Positions 25,972 through 34,941 of a DNA stretch of 64,000 bases are shown here, piece by piece. The notes under the pieces were generated by a model, which saw nothing but the letters and a program-made list of their open reading frames with translations, made no database searches and had not been told where the DNA came from. A program made the translations under genes and the position numbers. This stretch comes from Vreelandella subglaciescola (GTDB lineage Bacteria > Pseudomonadota > Gammaproteobacteria > Pseudomonadales > Halomonadaceae), in NCBI RefSeq assembly GCF_900142895.1, contig NZ_LT670847.1, forward strand, positions 1,798,001 to 1,862,000. The letters are read 5' to 3'. The stretch's first letter is position 1. Every line of letters starts with the position of its first letter.

Positions 25972-27540
25972 ATGCCTCAATCGTCTGATAGTACGTCTGA
26001 TAGTACGCCCCAACCTAAAGGGCTTCGCGCTCTTGGTGATCCGGTAGTACTTATTTTAAGCATCGGCTTTATCATCGCCTTCATACTGCTGTCGCTTTAT
26101 GACCTCGATATGGTGGCCAACGGCGTCAGCGCTGGCTTTGCCTGGACGGCGGTTACGCTAGGCTCCTACTTTCAACTGCTGCTGCTGGCGACGTTTTTTA
26201 TCGCTATGGGCCTTGCGGCAACGCCGGCGGCCAAGGCCAAGATCGGCAATCTCGATAAGCCGGAGATGAGCACCTTCAAGTGGCTGTCGATCATCCTGTG
26301 TACGCTGCTGGCCGGCGGCGGGGTGTTCTTTGCCGCAGGCGAGCCGGTGTATCACTTTGTGGTCACCCCGCCGGCGCTGGATACCGAGCCGGGCACTGCC
26401 GGCGCCGTTGCCGGCGCGTTGGCGCAGTCGTTCATGCACTGGGGCTTTCTTGCCTGGGCGGTGCTGGGCACGCTCGCCGCGATTGTGCTGGCACACGCGC
26501 ACTACGTAAAAGGCCAGCCGCTGCAGCCGCGCACCCTGCTTTACCCGGTGCTGGGCGAACGCCTGATGAGCGGCCCGCTGGGCGGCGTGATTGATGCACT
26601 GTGCGTTATTTCCATGGTCGCCGGCACCGTAGGGCCCATCGGCTTTCTTTCTACCCAGGTCAGCTTCGGCCTGCACGAGCTGTTCGGTGCGCCGGATAGC
26701 TTCGCCACCCAGGTGGCGGTGTTGATCACGCTGGCCGCGGTCTACGTGATCTCGGCGATGACCGGTATTCATCGCGGTATCCAGTTTTTGAGCCGCTTTA
26801 ACGTCTTTCTGGCGCTGGCGATTGGCGCGGTGATTGTCCTCTTCGGGCCGACGCTGTTTTACATCAATACCTACCTCTCGAGCATGGGCTCCTACGCCAC
26901 CAATTTCTTCGCCATGGCGACCATGACCGCAGACACCGCGCCGGACTGGTGGATGCAGTGGTGGACGGTGTTCTTCTTCGCCTGGTTTATCGGCTACGCC
27001 CCGCTGATGGCGATCTTTGTCGCGCGGATTTCCCGCGGGCGCAGCATCCGCGAGATGATTATCGCCGTCGCCGTGATAGCGCCGATTGCCACCACCGTGT
27101 GGTTTACCCTGCTGGGCGGCTCAGGCATCTACTACCAGCTTGAAGGCGTGATTGACCTGACCGACGCGCTGAACAACTTCCAGTTTGACGTCGCAACGCT
27201 CACCGTGGCCCAGGCGCTGCCCGGCGGCACCTGGATGGCGCTGGCGATCCTGCTGCTGACCACTATCTTTGTGGCCACCACCGGCGACTCCATGAGCTAT
27301 GCGATTGCCGTGGTAGGCGCTGGCCACGACGACCCGAGCCCGAAAGTGCGTGCCTTCTGGGGCCTTGCGATGGCGCTGATGGCAGGCATTCTGCTGCAAA
27401 TGGGTGCCGGCCAGGTCGGCGCGCTGCAGCAGTTTATCGTGCTGGCGGCAGTGCCGGTGTCACTCATACTGCTACCGACGCTGTGGAACGGCCCGCAGGC
27501 GGCCTACGCCATGGCGCGCGAGCAGGGCATTATTGAATAA
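25972..27540 (+). CDS. BCCT-family transporter, second copy
   Basis: 522 residues, twelve hydrophobic segments. Family hallmarks are GGGVFFAAGEPVYHFV, FMHWGFLAWAVLG and WTVFFFAWFIGYAPLMAIFV, with the ARISRG loop. Related to the 21153 protein only at family level, so this is not a recent duplicate. The N-terminus has a Ser/Thr-rich tail with a repeated SDST (from the tandem GTCTGATAGTAC). It probably takes up betaine, choline or a similar solute. A terminator follows. Confidence 0.92.
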   Translation: MPQSSDSTSDSTPQPKGLRALGDPVVLILSIGFIIAFILLSLYDLDMVANGVSAGFAWTAVTLGSYFQLLLLATFFIAMGLAATPAAKAKIGNLDKPEMSTFKWLSIILCTLLAGGGVFFAAGEPVYHFVVTPPALDTEPGTAGAVAGALAQSFMHWGFLAWAVLGTLAAIVLAHAHYVKGQPLQPRTLLYPVLGERLMSGPLGGVIDALCVISMVAGTVGPIGFLSTQVSFGLHELFGAPDSFATQVAVLITLAAVYVISAMTGIHRGIQFLSRFNVFLALAIGAVIVLFGPTLFYINTYLSSMGSYATNFFAMATMTADTAPDWWMQWWTVFFFAWFIGYAPLMAIFVARISRGRSIREMIIAVAVIAPIATTVWFTLLGGSGIYYQLEGVIDLTDALNNFQFDVATLTVAQALPGGTWMALAILLLTTIFVATTGDSMSYAIAVVGAGHDDPSPKVRAFWGLAMALMAGILLQMGAGQVGALQQFIVLAAVPVSLILLPTLWNGPQAAYAMAREQGIIE

Positions 27541-27583
27541 GCACTTGCTTGTAAGACGTTAGCTCACGCTTAACGTCGTCCCA

Positions 27584-27622
27584 AACGCCAACGGGCCGCT
27601 ATTTAGCGGCCCGTTGGCGTTT
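27584..27622. terminator. Bidirectional terminator between BCCT and mechanosensitive channel genes
   Basis: AACGCCAACGGGCCGC, TATTTA, GCGGCCCGTTGGCGTT: a perfect 16-bp stem between convergent genes. Confidence 0.92.
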
Positions 27623-27665
27623 CTGCATGGTGCTTTTTTCTACCCAGTGCTGAGGCGTCTCTACC

Positions 27666-30032
27666 TCAGTCCACGTCGTCATCGGTGGGTTTGGTGTAGT
27701 CCGCATTTTGGCCGGTCTGCACGCCGCGGCTTGGGTCGTCGCGGCGCTTAGGTCCGGTGCTCTCGACCGAGGTGGAATCGAGCACGCGGATGTTGGCCGC
27801 CGGCGCGCTGCCGTCCTTGCGCTCGCCGAAGTACAGCGTGGTATGCGGACGCGGGATCTCGATGCCGGCGTCGTCGAAGCGCAGCTTGACCAAGCGGTTG
27901 TAGGCACGGCCCACGGCCCACTGATCGCCCGGCGTGGTCATGATCATCACGCGGATGTTCACCGAACTGTCGGCCAGCGAGGTCACACCGGCCACGGTCA
28001 GCTCTTCGAGCAGTTTGTGGCTGTGCTCGTCGCTTGCCTGCAGATCAGCAAAGGCGACCTGCAGCTGCTCAACCGCATGGTCGATGCTTTCATTGTAGGC
28101 AATGCGGTACTCACCCACGTGATAGGCAAACTCGCGCATGTAGTTGGCCACTGTGTCCACGCTTGAGAACGGCACGATGTGGTAGGTGCCGGCAAGATCG
28201 CGGATGCCCACCGAGCGAATACTGAAGCGCTCGGCGGTGCCGGTCACGCCGCCCGCGGTGACGACATCACCGGTGTTCATGGCGTTTTCGATCTGGATGA
28301 ACACGCCGGTAATCACGTCTTGAACGAGCTTTTGCGAGCCAAAGCCGATGGCCAGGCCCAGCACACCGGCGCCGGCAATCAGCGGCCCGATGTTGATGCC
28401 GATTTCGGCCAGCACGATCATGCCGGTCATGGTGATCATGGTAATGATCAGCGCGTTGCGAAACAGGCTCAGCAGCGTTTTGGCACGCGCCGTGGGTTCG
28501 CCCCTGCCGGTGTCGGGGTTGAGCTTGTGCTCGATCAAGCTAGCCAGCCCCAACCATACCGCCAGCGCGACGATCAGGATAATGACTACATGGATGAGCT
28601 TGCTGACCAGTGCGATGCCCTGTTGGGAGGCGTACCAGGCGGCCAGGTCAAACACGTACCAGGCGTTCAGCACCACCATGATGACCGCCACCAGAATGAA
28701 GGTGCGCAGCACGCGCAGCATGTTGGGCACGTAGCTGTTCAGGCGTTTTTCGAGCATCGGCAGCTTGCGGTTCATGTCGGCCGAGAGCTGAATGCGCCGC
28801 CCGATGGTCTGCGACAAAAACGACGACAGCAACAGCCCCACCACCACGGCGATGAGCGTTTGCAGCGTGGCAAACAGCACGAACGGCAGCGCCTCAACGG
28901 GGCTCAGCAGGGTAATCACAAACACCCCGATAAAGTAGATCAGCGCCAGCAGATGCCAGGTGCGAGCGAGCAGCTGCAGCGCAATGCGGCTGGCGGCAAG
29001 CGTGCTGCGCGCGGCGGCAGCGTTAATGCTTGTACGCAAACGCAGGCGGTTTTTGAGTACCACGACCACCGCGTAGATAAAGGCGGCGACGGTAATCAGC
29101 GTACCCAGCGCCTGACCGAGCGAGGCGGCGAGGTAGTAGTTGACCAGCGGCACGGCCACCATCTGCCCGTAGCCGACCATGCCGACCAGCCGCGCGATCC
29201 AGCGGTTCCAGTAGGACGCCTCGGGGGCAGAAATGGGCAGCAGGCGTAGTCCTTCGTAGCGCGAAGAAAACAGCATGCGCACCGCCGCCTTGATCAGCTC
29301 GATGACCAGAAAGGCGTTTAAAAACAATGAGGCGCGGGTAGAAAGGTCACCGCTCTGACCCACCGCAAAGGTGGCGATCAGGTTGCCGCCCACGTAGGCC
29401 AGCACCACGATCAGCACGTCGATCAGCGCGGCCACCGCCACGCAGGCCACCAGCCGCAGTACCGGCGTGTAGTCGCCGCGCCGCGACCAGCCGCTGATGC
29501 GGGTGAACAGCGGCTTGGCCAGCCGGCGGCAAGCGATAAACAGCAAAAACGTCGCAGCAATGACCAGCCCAAGGTTAATCGTGGCGCTGACAAACGCGCC
29601 GGTATCAAAGCTGCCGGCACCGTCGCCGCTAACCAGCCCGCGGGCAATCTCCAGCAGCTGCCCAAGCTGGGTGCCCACGCCACCGACCACGTTACTGGTG
29701 ACCTCGGCGATCTGGCGTGGCAGCGAAACATCTTCGGGGGCGATGTCGCTGCCCTGGGCGGCTTGTGCGGGCAACTGCTCGGGGAGCTGCTGCTGAACGG
29801 CGCCTTCCGGCAGATCAGCGGCCTGGTTGCGCAGCAGCTCGACCAGCTTCTGGCGAGACTGGTCGTTTTCCAGCAGGTCGGCCAGTGTGGCGTAGGTGGC
29901 CGTGTCGCCTTCGGCCCCGGCGGCATCGCTCGGCGACGTTTGAGCCAGCGCCGGGGCGCTAAGCATCACCGCGGCCAGCAGCCACAGGCATAGCCAGGCT
30001 CCCAGCTTGGGTAGCAATCGTAATGGCGTCAC
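27666..30032 (-). CDS. MscS-family mechanosensitive channel with large N-terminal membrane domain
   Basis: 788 residues from a GTG at 30032 (AGGAGA upstream), which places a classic signal peptide at the N-terminus (WLCLWLLAAVMLSAPALA, cut before QT). A periplasmic helical region and about eight extra TM segments come first. The MscS pore and beta domain follow (LIAGAGVLGLAIGFGSQKLV, then DVITGVFIQIENAMNTGD). It releases solutes on osmotic downshock, which fits a halophile with two osmolyte carriers. The acidic C-tail (DDDVD) is unusual but minor. Confidence 0.9.
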   Translation of the reverse strand: MTPLRLLPKLGAWLCLWLLAAVMLSAPALAQTSPSDAAGAEGDTATYATLADLLENDQSRQKLVELLRNQAADLPEGAVQQQLPEQLPAQAAQGSDIAPEDVSLPRQIAEVTSNVVGGVGTQLGQLLEIARGLVSGDGAGSFDTGAFVSATINLGLVIAATFLLFIACRRLAKPLFTRISGWSRRGDYTPVLRLVACVAVAALIDVLIVVLAYVGGNLIATFAVGQSGDLSTRASLFLNAFLVIELIKAAVRMLFSSRYEGLRLLPISAPEASYWNRWIARLVGMVGYGQMVAVPLVNYYLAASLGQALGTLITVAAFIYAVVVVLKNRLRLRTSINAAAARSTLAASRIALQLLARTWHLLALIYFIGVFVITLLSPVEALPFVLFATLQTLIAVVVGLLLSSFLSQTIGRRIQLSADMNRKLPMLEKRLNSYVPNMLRVLRTFILVAVIMVVLNAWYVFDLAAWYASQQGIALVSKLIHVVIILIVALAVWLGLASLIEHKLNPDTGRGEPTARAKTLLSLFRNALIITMITMTGMIVLAEIGINIGPLIAGAGVLGLAIGFGSQKLVQDVITGVFIQIENAMNTGDVVTAGGVTGTAERFSIRSVGIRDLAGTYHIVPFSSVDTVANYMREFAYHVGEYRIAYNESIDHAVEQLQVAFADLQASDEHSHKLLEELTVAGVTSLADSSVNIRVMIMTTPGDQWAVGRAYNRLVKLRFDDAGIEIPRPHTTLYFGERKDGSAPAANIRVLDSTSVESTGPKRRDDPSRGVQTGQNADYTKPTDDDVD

Positions 30033-30156
30033 ACCGTTGTCTCCTCGGGGTTGGGTGAGTCGGATGATTTGGCAACGCAAGGTGCCGATGATCTTTCTTA
30101 CGCCAAGGAGAATCAAGGTGTTGTCCACGAAGCACAAGGCTCTTTTCAGACCCAGC

Positions 30157-30978
30157 CTAGCTTGGCACCTGCCCACCCAGCTGCGCGGTGATCTCGGCGG
30201 CGGTGTCCTGCACCAGCCCGCCAAGCTCCATCAGCCGCGTCTCGGGGATGCGCGCCATGGGGCCGGAAACCGAAATCGCCGTCAGCGGTGTGCCGTGCTC
30301 GTCGTACACGCAGGCAGCCACGCAGTGCAGGCCGATGGCGTGTTCTTCGCGGTCGCAGGCAAAGCCCTGGGCACGGATGCGCGCCATTTCGTCCTGCAGC
30401 GTATCCGGGGTGTACAGGGTATTTTCGGTTACGCGGGTCAGCTCACGGCCTTCCAGCAGCTGTACACGCTCGTCGTCGGGCGTCCAGGCCAGCAGCGCCT
30501 TGCCCACGCCGGAGGCATGCAGCGGCGCCCGCGAGCCCAGCCGGGTAATCATGCGCATCATCTGCGGAGATTCGTGCTGGGCGAGAAACACGGCAGTGGC
30601 GCCATCGCGGATGCCGAGGTTGGCGGTTTCGCCGGTGACGCTGGTCAACCGGCGCAGGTAGGGGCGGCTGGTGGCAATGAAGTCGCGCGCTTCCAGAAAA
30701 CTGTTGCCGATGCGAAACGCCTTGACGTCAATGCGCCAGAGTCCCTGCTCGTTTTCCTGGGTGACATACCCCTGGCTCTGCAACGCCTGAAGCAACCGGT
30801 GCGCGGTGGAAGGCGCAAGTCCGGCCATATCGGCAAGCTCGGATAGCGACAGCCCCTGGGGGCTGACCGAAATATGCTCAAGCAGTTTGAGGCCGCGTAC
30901 CAGCGACTGGCTGTGGCCGCCGCTGGCCTTGGCAGAACTGGCCGGCCGGCCAGCGGATCGGCGCTTCACTTCACTCAC
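30157..30978 (-). CDS. IclR-family transcriptional regulator
   Basis: 273 residues from a GTG with AGGAGGAAGT upstream; the open frame continues far upstream but only as a shadow of trhO. The winged HTH is at ~25-85 (LSELADMAGLAPSTAHRLLQ), and the IclR effector domain at ~95-265 (DGATAVFLAQHES; PLHASGVGKALLAW; FACDREEH; CVAACVYDEHG). The effector is unknown. A near-perfect IclR-type operator lies ~100 bp upstream of its start, which points to autoregulation. Confidence 0.92.
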   Translation of the reverse strand: MSEVKRRSAGRPASSAKASGGHSQSLVRGLKLLEHISVSPQGLSLSELADMAGLAPSTAHRLLQALQSQGYVTQENEQGLWRIDVKAFRIGNSFLEARDFIATSRPYLRRLTSVTGETANLGIRDGATAVFLAQHESPQMMRMITRLGSRAPLHASGVGKALLAWTPDDERVQLLEGRELTRVTENTLYTPDTLQDEMARIRAQGFACDREEHAIGLHCVAACVYDEHGTPLTAISVSGPMARIPETRLMELGGLVQDTAAEITAQLGGQVPS

Positions 30979-31076
30979 CCGACTTCCTCCTGAATCCCTG
31001 TGCGCACAACTGATATGTAAAAACCTGTGCGTAAAAAAGTCAGGATAACGTGCTTTCCCCGCCGTTGTCGCGTTTA

Positions 31077-31091
31077 TGGAAATGGTTTCCA
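31077..31091. promoter_or_regulatory. Near-consensus IclR operator upstream of the iclR-family gene
   Basis: TGGAAATGGTTTCCA is a perfect 6-bp inverted repeat with a 3-base centre, and matches the known E. coli IclR consensus TGGAAATNATTTCCA at 13 of its 14 defined positions. It lies between the regulator and the end of trhO. Confidence 0.65.
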
Positions 31092-31126
31092 CAAAAGTAG
31101 CAGACGCGGGCCGCGCGCCCGGGGGA

Positions 31127-32092
31127 TCAGGCCTTTTTGCGACGCGGGTTATGCCCCAGCGGGTGCGGCTCGCCCCGGGCCTCGGCCAGCTCGATCTGGC
31201 GCTGGCGCTCGCGGGCGCTCGCGCGGGTTTTCTCGGGTAGCGAATCAATGCAGTACGGGCAGCTGATGCCGGGCTCGTAGGCCGATGAGCGCATATCCTC
31301 GGCGGAGACCGGCCGGCGGCAGGCGTGGCACTGCTCGAACGCGCCCTCGCCCAGATCGTGACGCACAGTGACGCGGTTGTCGAACACAAAGCATTCACCG
31401 CGCCAGAGTGACTGTTCTTCCGGGACTTTTTCCAGATAGTTAAGCACGCCGCCCTTGAGATGGAACACCTCGTCAAAGCCTTCCTTGAGCATGAAGCTGG
31501 AGGCTTTTTCGCAGCGAATGCCGCCGGTGCAAAACATCGCGACTTTTTTATGCTGAGCGGGGTCGTAGTGCTCGCGCACGTACTCGGGAAACTCGCGGAA
31601 GGACGTGGTCTTGGGGTCAACCGCGCCTTTGAAGGTGCCGATATCCACTTCGTAATCGTTGCGGGTATCGATCACCAGCACCTCGGGGTCGCTGATGATG
31701 GCGTTCCAGCGCTCGGGCTCGACGTAGGTGCCGACGGTATCGTTGGGGTCGATGTCAGGCACGCCCATGGTCACAATCTCTTTTTTGAGCTTGACCTTGG
31801 TGCGGTAAAACGGCGCTGCGTCGCACCAGGATTCCTTGTGGTCGATATCGGCAAAGCGGGTATCAGCGGTCAACCAGCCCAGCAGTGCATCGACGCCTTC
31901 TCGGCTGCCGGCCACGGTGCCGTTGATGCCTTCCCGCGCCAGCAGCAAGGTTCCTTTGATGCCGCTGTCCAGCATCGCCTGATGGAGCGGCTCGCGCAGC
32001 GCTTCATAGTCGTCAAGGCTGACGAATTTATACAGCGCGGCGACGACGGTCTGGGCTGACGCAGCGGGGTCGGTCATGGATGAATCGGTCAT
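31127..32092 (-). CDS. trhO: tRNA uridine-34 hydroxylase (rhodanese-like)
   Basis: 321 residues; AGGAG precedes the start. An N-terminal UPF0176 domain ([20 protein letters not shown]) comes first, then a rhodanese domain with the catalytic cysteine loop [12 protein letters not shown] Cys-rich C-terminal part ([19 protein letters not shown]) follows. TrhO makes 5-hydroxyuridine at position 34 of tRNAs. The order and length match the YceA group. It stands between the IclR gene and serA on the same strand. Confidence 0.93.
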   Translation of the reverse strand: MTDSSMTDPAASAQTVVAALYKFVSLDDYEALREPLHQAMLDSGIKGTLLLAREGINGTVAGSREGVDALLGWLTADTRFADIDHKESWCDAAPFYRTKVKLKKEIVTMGVPDIDPNDTVGTYVEPERWNAIISDPEVLVIDTRNDYEVDIGTFKGAVDPKTTSFREFPEYVREHYDPAQHKKVAMFCTGGIRCEKASSFMLKEGFDEVFHLKGGVLNYLEKVPEEQSLWRGECFVFDNRVTVRHDLGEGAFEQCHACRRPVSAEDMRSSAYEPGISCPYCIDSLPEKTRASARERQRQIELAEARGEPHPLGHNPRRKKA

Positions 32093-32211
32093 GGGGCTCT
32101 CCTGGAAATCGCCCGCGTAAAGGGCGGCCTGGATGAAAAAACCCGCGTAGTTTAACCGATCGCTGTTTAACCGGCTATCGTTTAACCGACCGCCCCGCCG
32201 CGTCCTGCCGT

Positions 32212-33456
32212 CTAGCTGTTGTGCGACGAATACAGCACGCGCACTTTCAGCGTATTGCCGACCTGCTTCAGCGCTTCCAGCGCCGCCTGGCCGTAGGCCT
32301 TGTCGACGTCCATCACTACGTAGCCCACGGCCGCGTTGGTTTGCAGATACTGGCCGGAAATGTTGATGCCGTTTTCCGACAGCACACGGTTGATCTCGGA
32401 CATGACGCCCGGCACGTTATTGTGGATGTGCAACAGGCGATGTTTGTCGGGGTGCGCGGGTAGCGCCACTTCGGGGAAGTTGACCGAGGTAATGGTGGTG
32501 CCGTTATCCGAGTAGGTCACCAGCTTATCGGCCACTTCAACGCCGATATTTTCCTGCGCCTCAAGGGTGGAGCCGCCAATGTGCGGTGTCAGAATCACGT
32601 TCTCCAGACCGCGCAGCGGGCTCTGAAACTCGTCGGCGTTGCCCTTGGGTTCAACGGGAAAGACGTCGACCGCCGCGCCGTGCACCTTGCCGGCCTTGAG
32701 CGCTGCCGCCAGCGGTTCGATCTCGACCACGCTGCCGCGCGAGGCGTTGATGAAAATCGCCCCGGGCTTGAGCGCGGCGATTTCTTTCTCGCCGATCATC
32801 CAGCGGGTGGCGGGCACGTCGGGGACGTGCAGGCTGACCACGTCCGAGCGGCCGAACAGCTCGTCGAGGCTTGCGACCTGGGAGGCGTTACCCATGCCCA
32901 GCTTGGCGATGACGTCGTAATACAGCACGTGAAAGCCCAGCGACTCGGCAAGCACGGAGAGCTGCGCGCCGATGCTGCCGTAGCCGACAATGCCCAGCGT
33001 CTTGCCACGTGCCTCGTGGGAATTCTTGGCCGATTTCAGCCAGCCACCCTGATGCGCGCGGGCATTTTTCTCGGGGATGCCGCGCAGCAGCATGATCGCC
33101 TCGGCCAGCACTAGCTCGGCCACCGAGCGGGTATTGGAATACGGCGCGTTAAATACCGCAATTCCACGCGCAAGCGCCGCGTTCAGGTCAACCTGGTTGG
33201 TGCCGATACAGAAACAGCCCACGCCGACCAGCTTCTCCGCCGCGGCGAACACGCGCTCATTAAGCTGCGTACGCGAGCGCAGCCCGATAAAGTGCACGTC
33301 GCGGATCTTCTCGATCAGCGTGTCTTCGTCCAGCGACGTCGACAGGTGCTCGATATTGGAATAACCGGCGTTATGGAAACTATCCACCGCGCTCTGGTGG
33401 ATGCCCTCGAGCAGCAGGATCTTGATCTTGCTCTTGTCCAGGGACGTTTTAGCCAT
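32212..33456 (-). CDS. serA: D-3-phosphoglycerate dehydrogenase
   Basis: 414 residues, as in E. coli. The NAD-binding motif [13 protein letters not shown], the catalytic region [12 protein letters not shown], and the His in [13 protein letters not shown] are all present. The C-terminal ACT domain ([17 protein letters not shown]) gives feedback control by serine. It catalyses the first step of serine synthesis. A short gap leads to divergent xseB. Confidence 0.96.
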   Translation of the reverse strand: MAKTSLDKSKIKILLLEGIHQSAVDSFHNAGYSNIEHLSTSLDEDTLIEKIRDVHFIGLRSRTQLNERVFAAAEKLVGVGCFCIGTNQVDLNAALARGIAVFNAPYSNTRSVAELVLAEAIMLLRGIPEKNARAHQGGWLKSAKNSHEARGKTLGIVGYGSIGAQLSVLAESLGFHVLYYDVIAKLGMGNASQVASLDELFGRSDVVSLHVPDVPATRWMIGEKEIAALKPGAIFINASRGSVVEIEPLAAALKAGKVHGAAVDVFPVEPKGNADEFQSPLRGLENVILTPHIGGSTLEAQENIGVEVADKLVTYSDNGTTITSVNFPEVALPAHPDKHRLLHIHNNVPGVMSEINRVLSENGINISGQYLQTNAAVGYVVMDVDKAYGQAALEALKQVGNTLKVRVLYSSHNS

Positions 33457-33709
33457 GGCTGAATCAACCTCTGTGGACGGCGTACGCCGTGTATCGGTGC
33501 ATGAAAAAGCACGGGGAAGGTGCGTCGTGAAGGGCGCCTACATTACCACAGCGGCGGCCTTTAAGCGGGGCCCAGGCAGATGAAAAGTGTGCGCTTTGGC
33601 CATGAAGCCAACGCATATTCGTCGATCACGGGCAGACGCCACGGGGGGGATGCGGTGTATACTCGGCGTTTTATTCGTTTGGTTTATCTTTTTCAGCAGG
33701 CTTTCACCC

Positions 33710-34051
33710 ATGAGTGACACTGAAACGTCAGCGCAGGATTTTGCCACGACGGTCGAGCAGCTTGAGTCGCTGGTAGAGCGTCTGGAAACCGGCGCGCTGT
33801 CGCTTGAAGATTCTCTCACCGCGTTTGAGCAGGGCGTGCGGCTGGCGCGTCAGGCACAAACACGCCTGGACGACGCCGAGCTCAAGGTACGTGCGCTGAG
33901 CGAAGACGGCGCCGGTGGCCTTGAAGTGACGCCGTTCGCCGCGCCGGACGATGCCAAAAAAGCGTCTAAGGAAGGTGTCAGGGACAGTGATTCATCGAGT
34001 AGTGAGTCATCAAGTAGTGGTACATCGAGTCAGGAGACGCCGCCATGGTAG
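33710..34051 (+). CDS. xseB: Exodeoxyribonuclease VII small subunit
   Basis: 113 residues from the ATG at 33710; earlier in-frame sequence is not family-like. The XseB helical hairpin is clear (FATTVEQLESLVERLETGAL, then SLTAFEQGVRLARQAQTRLD). Typical length is ~80, so this one has a ~35-residue Ser-rich tail made of near-repeats of ATCGAGTAGT-like DNA. It partners XseA to degrade single-stranded DNA. The stop overlaps the ispA start. Confidence 0.92.
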   Translation: MSDTETSAQDFATTVEQLESLVERLETGALSLEDSLTAFEQGVRLARQAQTRLDDAELKVRALSEDGAGGLEVTPFAAPDDAKKASKEGVRDSDSSSSESSSSGTSSQETPPW

Positions 34052-34938
34052 CCGTTCAAGCCGCGACGCTTAGCGCGCGCCGTCAGACCAGCAGCGCGCG
34101 GGTAGAAACCACGCTGGCGGCGCTGTTTGATGCCCGCCCGGCGCCGGCGCCCAGGCTTGAAGCCGCCATGCGCCACGGCTTGCTGGTGGGCGGCAAACGC
34201 CTGCGCCCGCTGCTGGTCTATCTGGCCGGCCAGGCGCTGGGCGCTGACGACGACGCGCTGGACGCTCCCGCCGCCGCGGTGGAGCTGGTTCACGCCTATT
34301 CGTTGATTCACGATGACCTGCCGGCAATGGACGACGACGACCTGCGCCGCGGCCAGCCTACCGTGCACAAGGCGTTTGACGAGGCCACGGCGATTCTCGC
34401 CGGCGATGCGCTGCAGGCGCTGGCCTTTGAGGTTATCGCCGGCACGGGCCACCCGCGTCTTGGCGCGCTGATCAAAACGCTGGCCGCCGGTGCCGGGCGT
34501 GACGGCATGGTCGCCGGTCAGGCGCTGGATATGGCCGCCGTGGGCCAGCCCATTGACGTCGCAGCGCTTGCCACCATGCACGCCCACAAAACCGGCGCGC
34601 TGATCGAAGCCGCCGTGCGCCTGGGCGGGCTGACCGCCGTGGCCGGGGACGACCCGCGCCTTGACGCACTGGCGCACTACGCCCGCGCCATCGGGCTGGC
34701 GTTTCAGGTCCACGACGACGTGCTCGACGTGACCGGCGACAGCACCACGCTGGGCAAAGCCGCCGGCGCGGACGCCGCCCGCGATAAGCCCACTTACCCC
34801 GGCCTGCTGGGGCTTGACGGTGCCCGGAACAAGGCCCAGGAGCTGATCGACGACGCCGTGGCTGCGCTTGCGCCGCTTGGCGAACGCGCCCAACCCCTCG
34901 CTGACCTTGCCCACTACATCATCGAGCGCGACCATTAA
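34045..34938 (+). CDS. ispA: Farnesyl diphosphate synthase
   Basis: 297 residues. First Asp-rich motif LIHDDLPAMDDDDLRRG and second motif FQVHDDVLDVTGD, with GGKRLRPLL binding the diphosphate. It makes geranyl and farnesyl diphosphate for quinones and undecaprenyl phosphate. It overlaps xseB by 7 bases and is 3 bases ahead of dxs, in the conserved gammaproteobacterial xseB-ispA-dxs operon. Confidence 0.96.
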   Translation: MVAVQAATLSARRQTSSARVETTLAALFDARPAPAPRLEAAMRHGLLVGGKRLRPLLVYLAGQALGADDDALDAPAAAVELVHAYSLIHDDLPAMDDDDLRRGQPTVHKAFDEATAILAGDALQALAFEVIAGTGHPRLGALIKTLAAGAGRDGMVAGQALDMAAVGQPIDVAALATMHAHKTGALIEAAVRLGGLTAVAGDDPRLDALAHYARAIGLAFQVHDDVLDVTGDSTTLGKAAGADAARDKPTYPGLLGLDGARNKAQELIDDAVAALAPLGERAQPLADLAHYIIERDH

Positions 34939-34941
34939 GCT

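Noticed and set aside
31128..31620. N-terminal extension of the IclR frame up to 31620
   Set aside because: The frame stays open only because it overlaps trhO antisense. The GTG at 30978 has a strong ribosome site and begins the true HTH protein.
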